From NCBI RefSeq assembly GCF_034479515.1, contig NZ_CP140152.1:682001-746000 (forward strand): a DNA stretch of 64,000 bases, written 5' to 3'. The notes under the pieces are model-generated. The model did no database searches. It was not told the DNA's origin and saw nothing but the letters and a program-made list of their open reading frames with translations. Below, in pieces: positions 13,795 through 22,435 of this stretch. Numbering within the stretch: the first letter of the stretch is position 1; every line of letters begins with the position of its first letter. Origin of the DNA: Duganella zoogloeoides. GTDB lineage: Bacteria > Pseudomonadota > Gammaproteobacteria > Burkholderiales > Burkholderiaceae_D. The position numbers were made by a program, and so were the translations under genes.

Positions 13795-14460
13795 TTACAG
13801 GCCGGGTTGTTGATGCAGCCCGGCTTCCTCGGCCAGCTTGATGTCGAGCATCGAGATCACCAGGTCGGCATCGGTCAGCACGTCCTTGAGCGGAAAGCCG
13901 TCTTCCATCGCCACCACGGTGCCGGGCGGCACGCGTTCGGTGTTGTCAGCGCCCGGCGGCGTGTTGGGCATGAAGGCAAATTGCGGGAAGCGGGTTTTGC
14001 CGTGCAGGGCGATGTCGCTCAAGGTGCGCGGCGCCGCGCGCAACAGGCCGTTGCGCACGTGTTGCTGGCGTTCTTCGTGGCGCTGCTTGAGCAGGGCGGT
14101 CAGGCGCACGATTTCGCCGGCCAGGCGGTCCGATTCGGCCTGGTGTTCGGCCAGTTCGTCGTCGCTCAGCGCTTCTTCCCATTGCGTCAGTTTCAACAGG
14201 CCGCGCTTGTGCAGGGCCTGGCGTTGCAGGTCGATTTCGATCGATGCCGCGCGGGTCTGGTGGGTGTCCAGGTCTTGCGTGATGGCGGCGTCGCCATTGG
14301 CGCGCAGCCACTTGTCGCCAAAGCCGAACACCAGGCCGTCGAAATAGAAATACATCGGCAGCACTTGCGGCACCGCGCCGGCCAGCATTTGTTGCGGCGT
14401 CATGTGCCAGCGCTCGGCCAGCTCGGGCAGGGTGAGGGTCAATGGTTCGATCAGGGGCAT
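13795..14460 (-). CDS. Hypothetical protein with central coiled coil
   Basis: The 221-residue protein starts MPLIEPLTLTLPELAERWHM, where LPELAERWHMTPQQML resembles a short helix-turn-helix-like entry segment. A charged helix (ESDRLAGEIVRLTALLKQRHEE) lies in the middle and an acidic-hydrophobic end follows. It shows no signal peptide or membrane segment. I do not recognise the family. A GC-rich hairpin (GCCGGG...CCCGGC near 13801-13823) overlaps its last codons and could terminate the convergent oxidoreductase gene. Confidence 0.5.
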   Translation of the reverse strand: MPLIEPLTLTLPELAERWHMTPQQMLAGAVPQVLPMYFYFDGLVFGFGDKWLRANGDAAITQDLDTHQTRAASIEIDLQRQALHKRGLLKLTQWEEALSDDELAEHQAESDRLAGEIVRLTALLKQRHEERQQHVRNGLLRAAPRTLSDIALHGKTRFPQFAFMPNTPPGADNTERVPPGTVVAMEDGFPLKDVLTDADLVISMLDIKLAEEAGLHQQPGL

Positions 14461-14545
14461 ACGGTGTCTCCGGAGTTCAAGCGCTCATTTTCTCACAGAC
14501 GCGTAAAATAGCGGCTTTGTCACTGTTCGTCACGGAGTATGCCGC

Positions 14546-14908
14546 ATGATGTTTCTTAAAGTTCCGTTTGCGGAAAAAGACGAGGCCAAGGCCCTGGGCG
14601 CCCGCTGGAACGGCGAACGCAAGTCCTGGTACGTGCCCGATGGTAAACCGACCGAAGCGTTCTCGCGCTGGCTGCCGCCCGGCGGCGCCGATTTCGTGCC
14701 GGCCGTGGCTGCCACTTCACTGAAAAACCGCCCGGTCACCGTCGATTCCTATGCCGGCAAACCGGTGATGGGCAAGCTGTTCATCGATCTCGAGCACGAC
14801 TGCGATCCGTTCGTGGCCTGCCCGGTGTGCGCGCCGAAGCTGGCCACGTCCGGCTGGACCGCCACCCACGACAGCGTTGCCCAGCTGCTGGTCGGCTTGC
14901 GGGGTTAA
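14546..14908 (+). CDS. DUF5710-domain protein
   Basis: The 120-residue protein begins MMFLKVPFAEKDEAKALGARWNGERKSWYVPDG, the DUF5710 signature (VPFaEKDeAKaLGArWd..kK.WyvP) often found in DNA-metabolism and primase-like proteins of plasmids. A second half contains FIDLEHDCDPFVACPVC. A ribosome-binding site CGGAG lies before the ATG at 14546. The SRAP gene starts three bases after its stop, so the two are surely one operon, suggesting a role in DNA damage handling. Confidence 0.72.
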   Translation: MMFLKVPFAEKDEAKALGARWNGERKSWYVPDGKPTEAFSRWLPPGGADFVPAVAATSLKNRPVTVDSYAGKPVMGKLFIDLEHDCDPFVACPVCAPKLATSGWTATHDSVAQLLVGLRG

Positions 14909-14911
14909 ATC

Positions 14912-15604
14912 TTGTGTACCAACTACCGGCCCACGTCGCGCGACCTGCTGGCCGATTTGTTTCAGCTCACCCTGTTCGAGGGCGACGACTGGCCGGGTGA
15001 GAGCTGGAAAGACTACCCGGCGCCCATCATCCGCTACAACGAGCAAGGCCAGCTGGTGTGCACCACCGCCACGTACGGGCTGGTGCCGCGCCGGCAGATT
15101 CCACCCGGGGTCAAGCCGTGGGACACCATGAACGCCCGCAGCGAAACCGTGGCGCAGCTGCGCTCGTACGCGAAATGCTGGCGCGAGGGGCAACTGTGCC
15201 TGGTGCCGATGACCGGATTTTTCGAACCGAATTACGAGTCGGGCGCGGCCCAGCGCTGGCAGATCGGCCGCGCCGACGGCGCGCCGTTCGCCGTCGCGGG
15301 CGTGTGGCGCGAGTGGCCCGGTGAAAACGGTCCCGAGTACTCGTTCACGCAACTGACCGTCAACGCCGACGACCATCCGCTGATGCGGCGCTTCCACAAG
15401 CCCGGTGATGAAAAACGTTCGCTGATCGTGATTGCCGCCGATGAATACGACGACTGGCTGCGCTGCCGCGATCCCGAACGCGCGCGCAGCTATTTCCAGT
15501 CGTTTCCGCCCGAACTGATGCGCGCCTGGTTCGATCCGCCGCCGCCGCGCAAGAAGAAAGTGCAGCCGCCGGAGCCGCAGTCAACCCAGATCGACCTGTT
15601 TTAG
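14912..15604 (+). CDS. yedK: SOS response-associated peptidase (SRAP; YedK/HMCES)
   Basis: SRAP proteins crosslink their Cys2 to abasic sites in single-stranded DNA and protect them. Here the TTG at 14912 is followed at once by TGT, giving Met-Cys-Thr-Asn; this start must be right because the catalytic cysteine has to become residue 1 after Met removal. Further family motifs are NARSETV near residues 71-77, MTGFFEP near 100-106 with the active-site Glu, and HPLMRRFHKPGDEKRSL near 151-167 with the conserved His. The length of 230 residues is typical. A Pro/Lys-rich tail ends with STQIDLF. It is translationally linked to the DUF5710 gene. Confidence 0.9.
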   Translation: MCTNYRPTSRDLLADLFQLTLFEGDDWPGESWKDYPAPIIRYNEQGQLVCTTATYGLVPRRQIPPGVKPWDTMNARSETVAQLRSYAKCWREGQLCLVPMTGFFEPNYESGAAQRWQIGRADGAPFAVAGVWREWPGENGPEYSFTQLTVNADDHPLMRRFHKPGDEKRSLIVIAADEYDDWLRCRDPERARSYFQSFPPELMRAWFDPPPPRKKKVQPPEPQSTQIDLF

Positions 15605-15753
15605 AACCCATTGCGCCAGAAGGCAGCGGATTGCGATGCCTCGTTAGCCAGGAACGCGCGAGGAAAAAGGCATGGCCGCCATGCGATAAACGAGCCTCGC
15701 CGGCCCCTCTCGAGGCGCGCAAGCCGCGCCTCATTCCCCGCCGCGACAGGTTC

Positions 15754-16650
15754 TCATAGCGCTGGCTGCAACAGCCAGCGCCGCGCCGTGGCGATCACCT
15801 GCGCCGACAACGCACTGGTAAACGGCGTCTGGATATCCCACATATGCCAGATCAGCGGCACGTCCAGCACCAGGCCCGGCGCCAGGTCCACCAGCGTGCC
15901 GGCCGCCAGTTGCGCCGCGCATTGCAGGTGCGGCGCCATGCCGTAGGCAAAACCTGCCTCCAGGAACCGCACGAAACCCTCCGACGATGCATACGAATGA
16001 TGCGGGTAACGGCCCTGGTAGCCGGTGGCCTGGGCGATAAAGCGTGCCATCAGCGCATCCTTGCGGTTGAAGTCGAGCGCGGGCGCGGTTTGCACGCTGG
16101 CTGCCGTCAAGCCATCCGGGAACCAGCGTGCGGCAAACCCCGGGCTGGCCAGGCAGTGGTAGCGCATCAGTCCCAGCGGCGTGGCAGTGGTGCCGGCCAC
16201 GTGCGCGGTTTCGCTGGTCACACAGCCAAATACCCGGCCTTCGCGCAGCATGGCCAGGGTGTGGTCCTGGTCGTCCATGGTGATGTGCAGCATGCAGTCG
16301 CCAGTTTCCATCAGCGGCGTGACCGCCTCCTGCAGCCAGGTCACGGCGCTGTCGGCATTGACAGCGATCGCCAGTTCCGGGCGTCCCGCGCCAGAGCTGT
16401 TGGCCCTGTCGAGGGCGGCTTCGAGCAGCCGCACCTGGCGGTAATGGGCGATCAGGCGGTGGCCGGCTGCGGTTGCCTGCGGCGGCTGGCTGCGCAGCAG
16501 GAGCAGCTCGCCGGCCTGGTTTTCCAGCATGCGCAAGCGCTGCGATACTGCCGATTGCGTGATCGAAAGAGCAGCGGCGGCCTTGTCGAAACTGCCATGC
16601 TCCACCACGGCGTCGAGCGCCGCCAGGCCCCGGTAGTCGATACGGCTCAT
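15754..16650 (-). CDS. argP: LysR-family regulator ArgP (IciA)
   Basis: The 298-residue protein starts at the ATG at 16650 (MSRIDYRGLAALDAVVEHGS). The LysR HTH reads SFDKAAAALSITQSAVSQRLRMLE. The effector domain has the ArgP pattern LAIAVNADSAVTWLQEAV and FARWFPDGLT-like residues. ArgP senses lysine and arginine and activates the exporter gene argO. Exactly this exporter lies divergently next door with an 86-bp AT-rich control region in between, so the assignment is firm. Confidence 0.88.
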   Translation of the reverse strand: MSRIDYRGLAALDAVVEHGSFDKAAAALSITQSAVSQRLRMLENQAGELLLLRSQPPQATAAGHRLIAHYRQVRLLEAALDRANSSGAGRPELAIAVNADSAVTWLQEAVTPLMETGDCMLHITMDDQDHTLAMLREGRVFGCVTSETAHVAGTTATPLGLMRYHCLASPGFAARWFPDGLTAASVQTAPALDFNRKDALMARFIAQATGYQGRYPHHSYASSEGFVRFLEAGFAYGMAPHLQCAAQLAAGTLVDLAPGLVLDVPLIWHMWDIQTPFTSALSAQVIATARRWLLQPAL

Positions 16651-16736
16651 TAGCGTCCCTAATATTTGATGAGTATTATTAATTATACTTATGTTCGAGG
16701 CGCCGCTAAGCTGTGGTTTTTTTGCAGGAGGCAAGC
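16651..16736. promoter_or_regulatory. argP-argO divergent control region
   Basis: This 86-bp AT-rich gap carries both promoters and presumably the ArgP operator. A run such as TTGATGAGTATTATTAATTA around 16667-16686 is a likely LysR-type target. The AGGAGG Shine-Dalgarno of argO at about 16727-16732 fixes its start at 16737. Confidence 0.55.
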
Positions 16737-17342
16737 ATGGAACTGGGCGCTTTGTTGAAGGGAATCGGGCTGGGTGGCGGCCTGATCATCGCGATCGGCT
16801 CGCAAAACGCCTACCTGCTGCGCCAGGCGCTGAAGCGCGAATATGTCTATACCTGTATCGCCATTTGCATCGTGTGCGACGTATTGCTGATTGGCGCCGG
16901 CGTGGCAGGAATGGGCGAAGTCATTAATAATATGCCCGGCCTGTTATTCTGGATAAAAATCACCGGTGCAGCATTTTTATTCTGGTATGGGGTACGCGCC
17001 GCACGCTCGGCATTCAAATCGTCCAGTTTCGAACTCGATAAACAGGCCCCTGCCGTCAGCCAGCGCCAGGTGATTGCCGCCATGCTCGCATTCAGCCTGT
17101 TAAATCCCCATGTTTATCTCGACACCGTGGTGTTGCTGGGCTCTATCGGCGGCCAGCAACCGGGCGTGGGGCCATGGTATTTTGCTCTCGGCGCCATGCT
17201 GGCGTCGATTATCTGGTTTCTCAGCCTGGGATTGGGCGCACAGTATTTAATTCCGATTTTTAAAAGGCCGCTGGCCTGGCGTATTCTCGATGGCGCGATA
17301 GCGGTGGTGATGTGGCTGCTGGCCATCTCACTCTTCCTGTAA
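16737..17342 (+). CDS. argO: Arginine/lysine exporter ArgO (LysE family)
   Basis: The 201-residue inner-membrane protein starts MELGALLKGIGLGGGLIIAIG after a strong AGGAGG. Six hydrophobic segments and the LysE-family signature GSQNAYLLRQALKRE near residues 21-35 are visible, with FSLLNPHVYLDTVVLLGSI in the second half. It exports excess arginine or toxic analogues such as canavanine. It pairs with divergent argP, its usual activator. Confidence 0.88.
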   Translation: MELGALLKGIGLGGGLIIAIGSQNAYLLRQALKREYVYTCIAICIVCDVLLIGAGVAGMGEVINNMPGLLFWIKITGAAFLFWYGVRAARSAFKSSSFELDKQAPAVSQRQVIAAMLAFSLLNPHVYLDTVVLLGSIGGQQPGVGPWYFALGAMLASIIWFLSLGLGAQYLIPIFKRPLAWRILDGAIAVVMWLLAISLFL

Positions 17343-17612
17343 AACGGCCGGCGCGGCTGAACCGGCTGCCAGGGCGCATACTGCCGTGGTAAAAAAGCTA
17401 AAAAACGGCACCATCATGCTCATTTCTGGCGCGACTGCATGGCGGGGAGGCACTGCGTTGACGTTCCGGCAGCCGGATACAGCATAAAAATCCGGTTTTA
17501 TCCAGCGCTGCGCAGCACATCCCTAAATTTCGGCTTGCATATATATATCCCCTGTTACTGGCATACAATAGGTGTTATCAAGAAACTGTTAGCACGCCAA
17601 CGGCGCCAGGTG

Positions 17613-19910
17613 ATGAGCATACTGCCGGAACAATACGTGAACTTGTCGCTGATGACGTCCGCCTTTGCGGTGGACGCCATACTGGTGGCATTGCTGGTAT
17701 TTTTATGGCTGATGCACCGCAAGGAAAAGCACGCCTTGCTATGGGGTATCGGCCAGGCGGCCGTGATGGCCGGTGGATTGACCTGGTTTACCGGCGCGGC
17801 GGTTTTATCGCCATCCGGGCGTTTATTTGTCTGCGCGCTGATGCTGGTCATCGGCATGGCCGGTTACTACAGTGGCACGCAATATTTTCTCGGCGACTTG
17901 CGGCGGCGTCACTGGCGTCCGATCATCGTGGTCATGGTTATTGCCACCGCCGGATTTTATCTGCTCTGGCAACTGCATCCGCACTGGGTGCCGCCCGGCA
18001 GCGCCGCGGCGCTGGGATTGGTGATGGTGTGGATGGGCGTGCGCCTGGTCCGCGCCCAGCGCCGTTATCGCTTGCTCGGTTGCACCTTGATGGCGCGCGG
18101 CGTGTTCAACCTGGTCAGTGCCGCCACCTTGCCGCCGGAATGGTATTTGCTGTGGTTTGCCGGCACGTCCATCCTGAAAGCCCTGTCGATGCTGGGCCTG
18201 ATTTACGCGGTGCAGGATGAAATGCAGCAGCGCTACGCGCGTACCATCGACAGCCTCAGCCACGGCTTTTTGATCCGCGACCGCCGCGGCATCATCCACG
18301 TCGCCAACGAGCGCGGCGCCCGCTTGCTGGGGTTCGAGCAGGCAGCCGACCTGGTGGGCAAGCACCTGAGCGAAATCTTGCCCAGGCTGACCCCGGCCAT
18401 GGCCGATGACTATTTCCGCCGCTTCGAGGCGCCCGGCGTGCAATACCCGATGACCGATACCGCCGTGGTGACCCTGCATTCCGGAGCACGCCTGCCGCTG
18501 GAAATGGCCGGCTCGCCGTATATCGAGCGCGGCCAGTTGTATTGCCTGGTGCAGTTGCTCGATATTACCGAGCGCCAGAAGAAGGACGACCTGCTCAACC
18601 AGGCCGCATGCATCGACCCTGTCACCGGCTGTTTCAACCGCCATGCGCTGTCCGAGGCGCTGGCCAGCGAGGTGGCGCAGTGCCGCGAACAGGGCCGCGA
18701 ATGCGTGGTGCTCTTCCTCGACCTCGACAAGTTCAAGCGTGTCAACGATTCCTTCGGCCACGCCACCGGCGACGACCTGCTGCGCCAGACCGCGCAGCGC
18801 TTGCGCGGCCTGCTGGGGCCGAATGACCTGCTGGCGCGCTTCGGCGGCGACGAGTTCATCGTCGTGCTGCCCGACCTGGCGGCGGGCAGTGCGGAGCCGG
18901 CCGCGCGCCGCTGCGCCGAGCACATCCTGAATGCGCTGTCGGCGCGCTTCCAGCTGCTGCACCATGCGATCGGGGTGTCGGCCAGCATCGGCGTGGCCTG
19001 CTACCCCGCGCTCGGCAGCGACAGCGACACCCTGATACGCAATGCCGACATTGCCATGTACGAGGCCAAGAAGGCCGGACGCGGCGAACTGCGCTTTTTC
19101 CACGATTCGATGAACGCCGCCGCCAAGAGCGCGCTGGAGATCGACGGCGCCCTGCGCGGGGCGATCGACAACAACGAGTTCCGACTGGTGTACCAGGCCA
19201 TCGTCGATGCCCGCACCGGCACGCTGACCAAGGTGGAGGCGCTGATCCGCTGGCACAACGCGCAACTGGGCCACGTGCCGCCCGACCGTTTCATCGCGGT
19301 GGCGGAAGACAGCGGCATGGTGGTGGCGGTGGGCGCCTGGGTGCTCGAACAGGCGTGCAGCCAGATGGCGGCCTGGCGCGATGGCCCGCTGGGCGCGGTC
19401 ACGGTCAGCATCAATGTCTCGGCATGGCAACTGGCCGATCCATTCTTCGTGGCGCTGGTGCAGCAGACGCTGGCGCGCCACGGCCTGCAGCCGCGCCAGC
19501 TCGAACTGGAGTTGACCGAGCGCGTGCTGATCGACGACGGCGGCCATGTCCACAGCGTGATCGACCGCCTGCGCGCGCTGGGCGTGGGCGTGTCGCTGGA
19601 CGACTTCGGCACCGGTTACTCGTCGCTGAGCTACCTGACGCAATTTCACCTGAACACGCTCAAGATCGACCGCGCGTTCGTGATGGACATCGAGCACAGC
19701 GACCGCAGCAACAGCCTGGTGCACGCCATCATCGCCATGGGCCACTCGCTGGGCCTGAAACTGGTGGCCGAGGGCGTGGAGACGGCCGGCCAGGCTGCCA
19801 TCCTCGAGCGGATGGGATGCCATTATTTGCAGGGCTACCATATCTCGCGGCCAATCGCGCCCGAGGCGCTGCTCGACTTTGCCGTGGGCAGGGCAGCCCT
19901 GGCCGCCTAG
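17613..19910 (+). CDS. Membrane GGDEF-EAL protein with PAS domain
   Basis: The protein has 765 residues from the ATG at 17613 (MSILPEQYVNLSLMTSAFAV). Six to seven transmembrane helices occupy residues 1-210. A PAS domain follows (SLSHGFLIRDRRGIIHVANE). The diguanylate cyclase half carries RFGGDEFIV near 409-417. The phosphodiesterase half carries EALIRWH near 540, with SLDDFGTGYSSLSYL and LKIDRAFV further on. Both active sites look intact, so either direction of c-di-GMP turnover is possible. A longer frame runs upstream to 17439 but lacks hydrophobic helices and uses atypical codons. Confidence 0.88.
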   Translation: MSILPEQYVNLSLMTSAFAVDAILVALLVFLWLMHRKEKHALLWGIGQAAVMAGGLTWFTGAAVLSPSGRLFVCALMLVIGMAGYYSGTQYFLGDLRRRHWRPIIVVMVIATAGFYLLWQLHPHWVPPGSAAALGLVMVWMGVRLVRAQRRYRLLGCTLMARGVFNLVSAATLPPEWYLLWFAGTSILKALSMLGLIYAVQDEMQQRYARTIDSLSHGFLIRDRRGIIHVANERGARLLGFEQAADLVGKHLSEILPRLTPAMADDYFRRFEAPGVQYPMTDTAVVTLHSGARLPLEMAGSPYIERGQLYCLVQLLDITERQKKDDLLNQAACIDPVTGCFNRHALSEALASEVAQCREQGRECVVLFLDLDKFKRVNDSFGHATGDDLLRQTAQRLRGLLGPNDLLARFGGDEFIVVLPDLAAGSAEPAARRCAEHILNALSARFQLLHHAIGVSASIGVACYPALGSDSDTLIRNADIAMYEAKKAGRGELRFFHDSMNAAAKSALEIDGALRGAIDNNEFRLVYQAIVDARTGTLTKVEALIRWHNAQLGHVPPDRFIAVAEDSGMVVAVGAWVLEQACSQMAAWRDGPLGAVTVSINVSAWQLADPFFVALVQQTLARHGLQPRQLELELTERVLIDDGGHVHSVIDRLRALGVGVSLDDFGTGYSSLSYLTQFHLNTLKIDRAFVMDIEHSDRSNSLVHAIIAMGHSLGLKLVAEGVETAGQAAILERMGCHYLQGYHISRPIAPEALLDFAVGRAALAA

Positions 19911-19919
19911 GCTGTTGCA

Positions 19920-19959
19920 GTGTCACTCAACTGTCATCGCCACGTCATCGCAACGTCAC
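19920..19959 (+). promoter_or_regulatory. Two tandem Pho boxes (PhoB operator)
   Basis: Four heptamers sit at exact 11-base steps: GTGTCAC (19920-19926), CTGTCAT (19931-19937), ACGTCAT (19942-19948) and ACGTCAC (19953-19959). PhoB binds CTGTCAT direct repeats with 4-base spacers, and two adjacent repeats make one Pho box. A TACAAT -10 element lies at 19970-19975, 10 bases past the last repeat, as in activated Pho promoters where the box replaces -35. Confidence 0.78.
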
Positions 19960-20019
19960 ATGCTGTTCTTACAATCTTGCTGATTGATACCAACTCACCC
20001 AGCAAGAAAGAGAACAGCC

Positions 20020-22254
20020 ATGTCCCAGCGCTTCCCCCTGAAACCTTTGTGCCTGCTCGTGCTGCAAGCCCTGGCCATCCACGCTCACGCGGAAGAAGCG
20101 GCCGACAGTGCTACCGTGGCCGCCATGGCCGGTCCGGTCCAGACCGTGGAAATCACGGGGCGCGGCCAGTCGCGCCAGGTGCAGAACATCAACAAGGCCG
20201 ACCTGGCCGAAGCGCTGCCGGGCACCAGCCCCTTGAAAGTGCTCGACAAGCTGCCCGGCGTGAACTTCCAGTCGGCCGATCCGTTCGGCGCCTATGAATG
20301 GTCAACGTCGTTCAGCCTGCGCGGCTTCAGCCAGAGCCAGCTGGGCTTCACGCTTGACGGTATCCCGCTCGGCGACATGAGCTACGCCAACAACAACGGC
20401 CTGCACATCAGCCGCGCCGTATCGTCGGAAAACATCGGTCGCGTCCAGGTGTCGCAGGGCGCCGGCGCGCTGGCCACCGCGTCCACCAGCAACCTGGGCG
20501 GTACGGTGCAGTTCTTCACGCTGGCGCCCAGCGACGAACGCGGCCTGACCGTGTCGCAAACCGTGGGCAGCGATTCGACCTCGCGCACCTTTGCCCGCGT
20601 CGATACCGGCCTGATCGGCGGCGCCATGAAGGCATCGCTGAGCGGCACCCGCCAGCGCAGCGACAAGACCAAGGGTGAAGGCGGCCAGGACCAGGACCAG
20701 GTCAATGCCCGCTTCGTCTTCAACTTTGGCGAGAGCAACAGCCTGACCGGCTTCTTCAATTACTCGGACCGCAAGGAAGTCGATTACCAGGATATGTCGA
20801 AGGAAATGCTGGGCCGCCTCGGCTACGACTGGGACAACTACCAGCCCGACTGGCAGCGCGCCCTGAATGCCGCCCGTGGCCAGTTCAGCGGCAACGTTAC
20901 CAGCCTCGACGACGCCTATTATTCGGCCGGCGGCCTGCGCAAGGACAATCTGAGCGGCCTGATCCTGGACCTGAACCTGACCCCGTCCTTCAACCTCAAG
21001 ACCACCGGCTACCACCACGACAACAAGGGCGAAGGCCACTGGTACACGCCGTACGTCGCCACCAGCGCTGCCAACCCGCTGTCGATCCGCACCACCGAAT
21101 ACCGTATCAACCGCAACGGCATCATGGCCGATGCCAGCCTGGAGCTGGGTGCGCACACCGTTACCTTCGGCGCCTGGGGCGAACGTTCGGACCACACTGG
21201 CACCCGCGCCTACTACGCGGTCACCGGCCCGGCCGACACCATGTATTACCTGTCGAACCCGTTCCAGATCGACTGGAAGCAGAACTTCATCACCACCACC
21301 TCGCAGTTCTACCTGCAGGACAGCGTGGCGCTGATGGATGGCAAGCTGAAAGTGAATGCCGGCTTCAAGAGCATGAGCGTCGATATTTCCGCCCGCAACA
21401 TCATCGGCAACCGCGCCGCCGGCCAGCTCAACGCCGAGAAGACTTTCCTGCCGCAAGTGGGCGCCAACTATGCCCTGAGCGCCGACGACGAGCTCTTCGC
21501 CTCGGCCGCGAAAAACATGCGTGCGCACCAGCCGGGCGTGGGCGGACCGTTCTCGCAAACCCAGACCGCGTACGACGCCGGCGTGGGCAACCTGAAACCG
21601 GAAACCTCGACCAATATCGACCTCGGCTACCGCTTCAAGCGCGATGCGGTGCAAGGCTCGCTGGCCGTGTACGGCGCCCGCTTCGACGACCGCCAGCTCT
21701 CCGTGGCCACTTGCGCCGGCATCGTCGGTTGCCCGTCCACTTTTGTGAACGTCGGCAAGGTCGATACGCGCGGCGTGGAAGCGATCGCAGTGTGGAAAAT
21801 CAACCGCCAGCTCAGCTGGTTCAACTCGGCCACGTACAACGACTCCCAGTACAAGTCCGACTACATGGACGGCACCACCCTGGTCCAGGTGAACGGCAAG
21901 CAGGTGGCCGGTGCGCCGAAAACCCTGTTCAGCACGGAAGCATCGTATGACAGCGGCGCCTGGTTCGCACGCCTGGGCGGCAAGTACACGGGCAAGCGCT
22001 ACTACACCTACACCAACGACGCCAGCGTCGACGCGTTCTGGATCGGCAGCCTCTCGGCCGGCTACAAGCTCGAGTCGCTGGGCTTCATGAAAGACCTGTC
22101 GCTGCAAGTGAACGTGAGCAACCTGTTCGACAAGCAGTACATCAGCACCGTCGGCACCAACGGCTTCCAGGCCCGCGACCCGAACGGCACGGCACAAACC
22201 CTGCTTACCGGCGCGCCACGCCAGGTGTTCCTGACCTTGAGCGGCAAGCTGTAA
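20020..22254 (+). CDS. TonB-dependent outer-membrane receptor, likely Pho-regulated
   Basis: The protein has 744 residues from the ATG at 20020. A signal peptide (LKPLCLLVLQALAIHAHA|E) precedes a TonB-box-like TVEITGR, then a plug domain (LPGVNFQSADPFGAYEW, FSLRGFSQSQLGFTLDGIPL). A 22-strand beta-barrel ends in aromatic-rich VFLTLSGKL. No heme or siderophore motif is obvious. The double Pho box and -10 directly upstream indicate induction under phosphate starvation, so the ligand may be an organophosphate or other phosphorus source rather than iron. The gene is monocistronic with a strong terminator at 22271-22310. Substrate is inferred from regulation only. Confidence 0.86.
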   Translation: MSQRFPLKPLCLLVLQALAIHAHAEEAADSATVAAMAGPVQTVEITGRGQSRQVQNINKADLAEALPGTSPLKVLDKLPGVNFQSADPFGAYEWSTSFSLRGFSQSQLGFTLDGIPLGDMSYANNNGLHISRAVSSENIGRVQVSQGAGALATASTSNLGGTVQFFTLAPSDERGLTVSQTVGSDSTSRTFARVDTGLIGGAMKASLSGTRQRSDKTKGEGGQDQDQVNARFVFNFGESNSLTGFFNYSDRKEVDYQDMSKEMLGRLGYDWDNYQPDWQRALNAARGQFSGNVTSLDDAYYSAGGLRKDNLSGLILDLNLTPSFNLKTTGYHHDNKGEGHWYTPYVATSAANPLSIRTTEYRINRNGIMADASLELGAHTVTFGAWGERSDHTGTRAYYAVTGPADTMYYLSNPFQIDWKQNFITTTSQFYLQDSVALMDGKLKVNAGFKSMSVDISARNIIGNRAAGQLNAEKTFLPQVGANYALSADDELFASAAKNMRAHQPGVGGPFSQTQTAYDAGVGNLKPETSTNIDLGYRFKRDAVQGSLAVYGARFDDRQLSVATCAGIVGCPSTFVNVGKVDTRGVEAIAVWKINRQLSWFNSATYNDSQYKSDYMDGTTLVQVNGKQVAGAPKTLFSTEASYDSGAWFARLGGKYTGKRYYTYTNDASVDAFWIGSLSAGYKLESLGFMKDLSLQVNVSNLFDKQYISTVGTNGFQARDPNGTAQTLLTGAPRQVFLTLSGKL

Positions 22255-22270
22255 CACAGCGCATTTCTTG

Positions 22271-22310
22271 TAAAAAAAGCGGCGCCCCGTCACCTCGGGC
22301 GCCGCTTTTT
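22271..22310 (+). terminator. Rho-independent terminator of the TonB receptor
   Basis: GCGGCGCCC (22279-22287) pairs with GGGCGCCGC (22297-22305), flanked by an A-run before and a T-run after. It works in both directions in principle. Confidence 0.85.
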
Positions 22311-22435
22311 ATGGGCAATATTTACCCGATATCATGGGCTCTGTTGCTGTCTAGATACAAGCATCGGATGGTGCTGGCTAGTGACCAGTGGTCGCTGCAT
22401 ACTGGGAACCCCGTGTATGTTCCCAGGAGCGCGCC

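Noticed and set aside
17823..19841. 672-codon minus-strand frame
   Set aside because: It is antisense to the intact GGDEF-EAL gene with all motifs; His/Arg/Gln-rich composition marks a shadow.
20302..22293. 663-codon minus-strand frame
   Set aside because: It is antisense to the TonB receptor; no domain or start signal.
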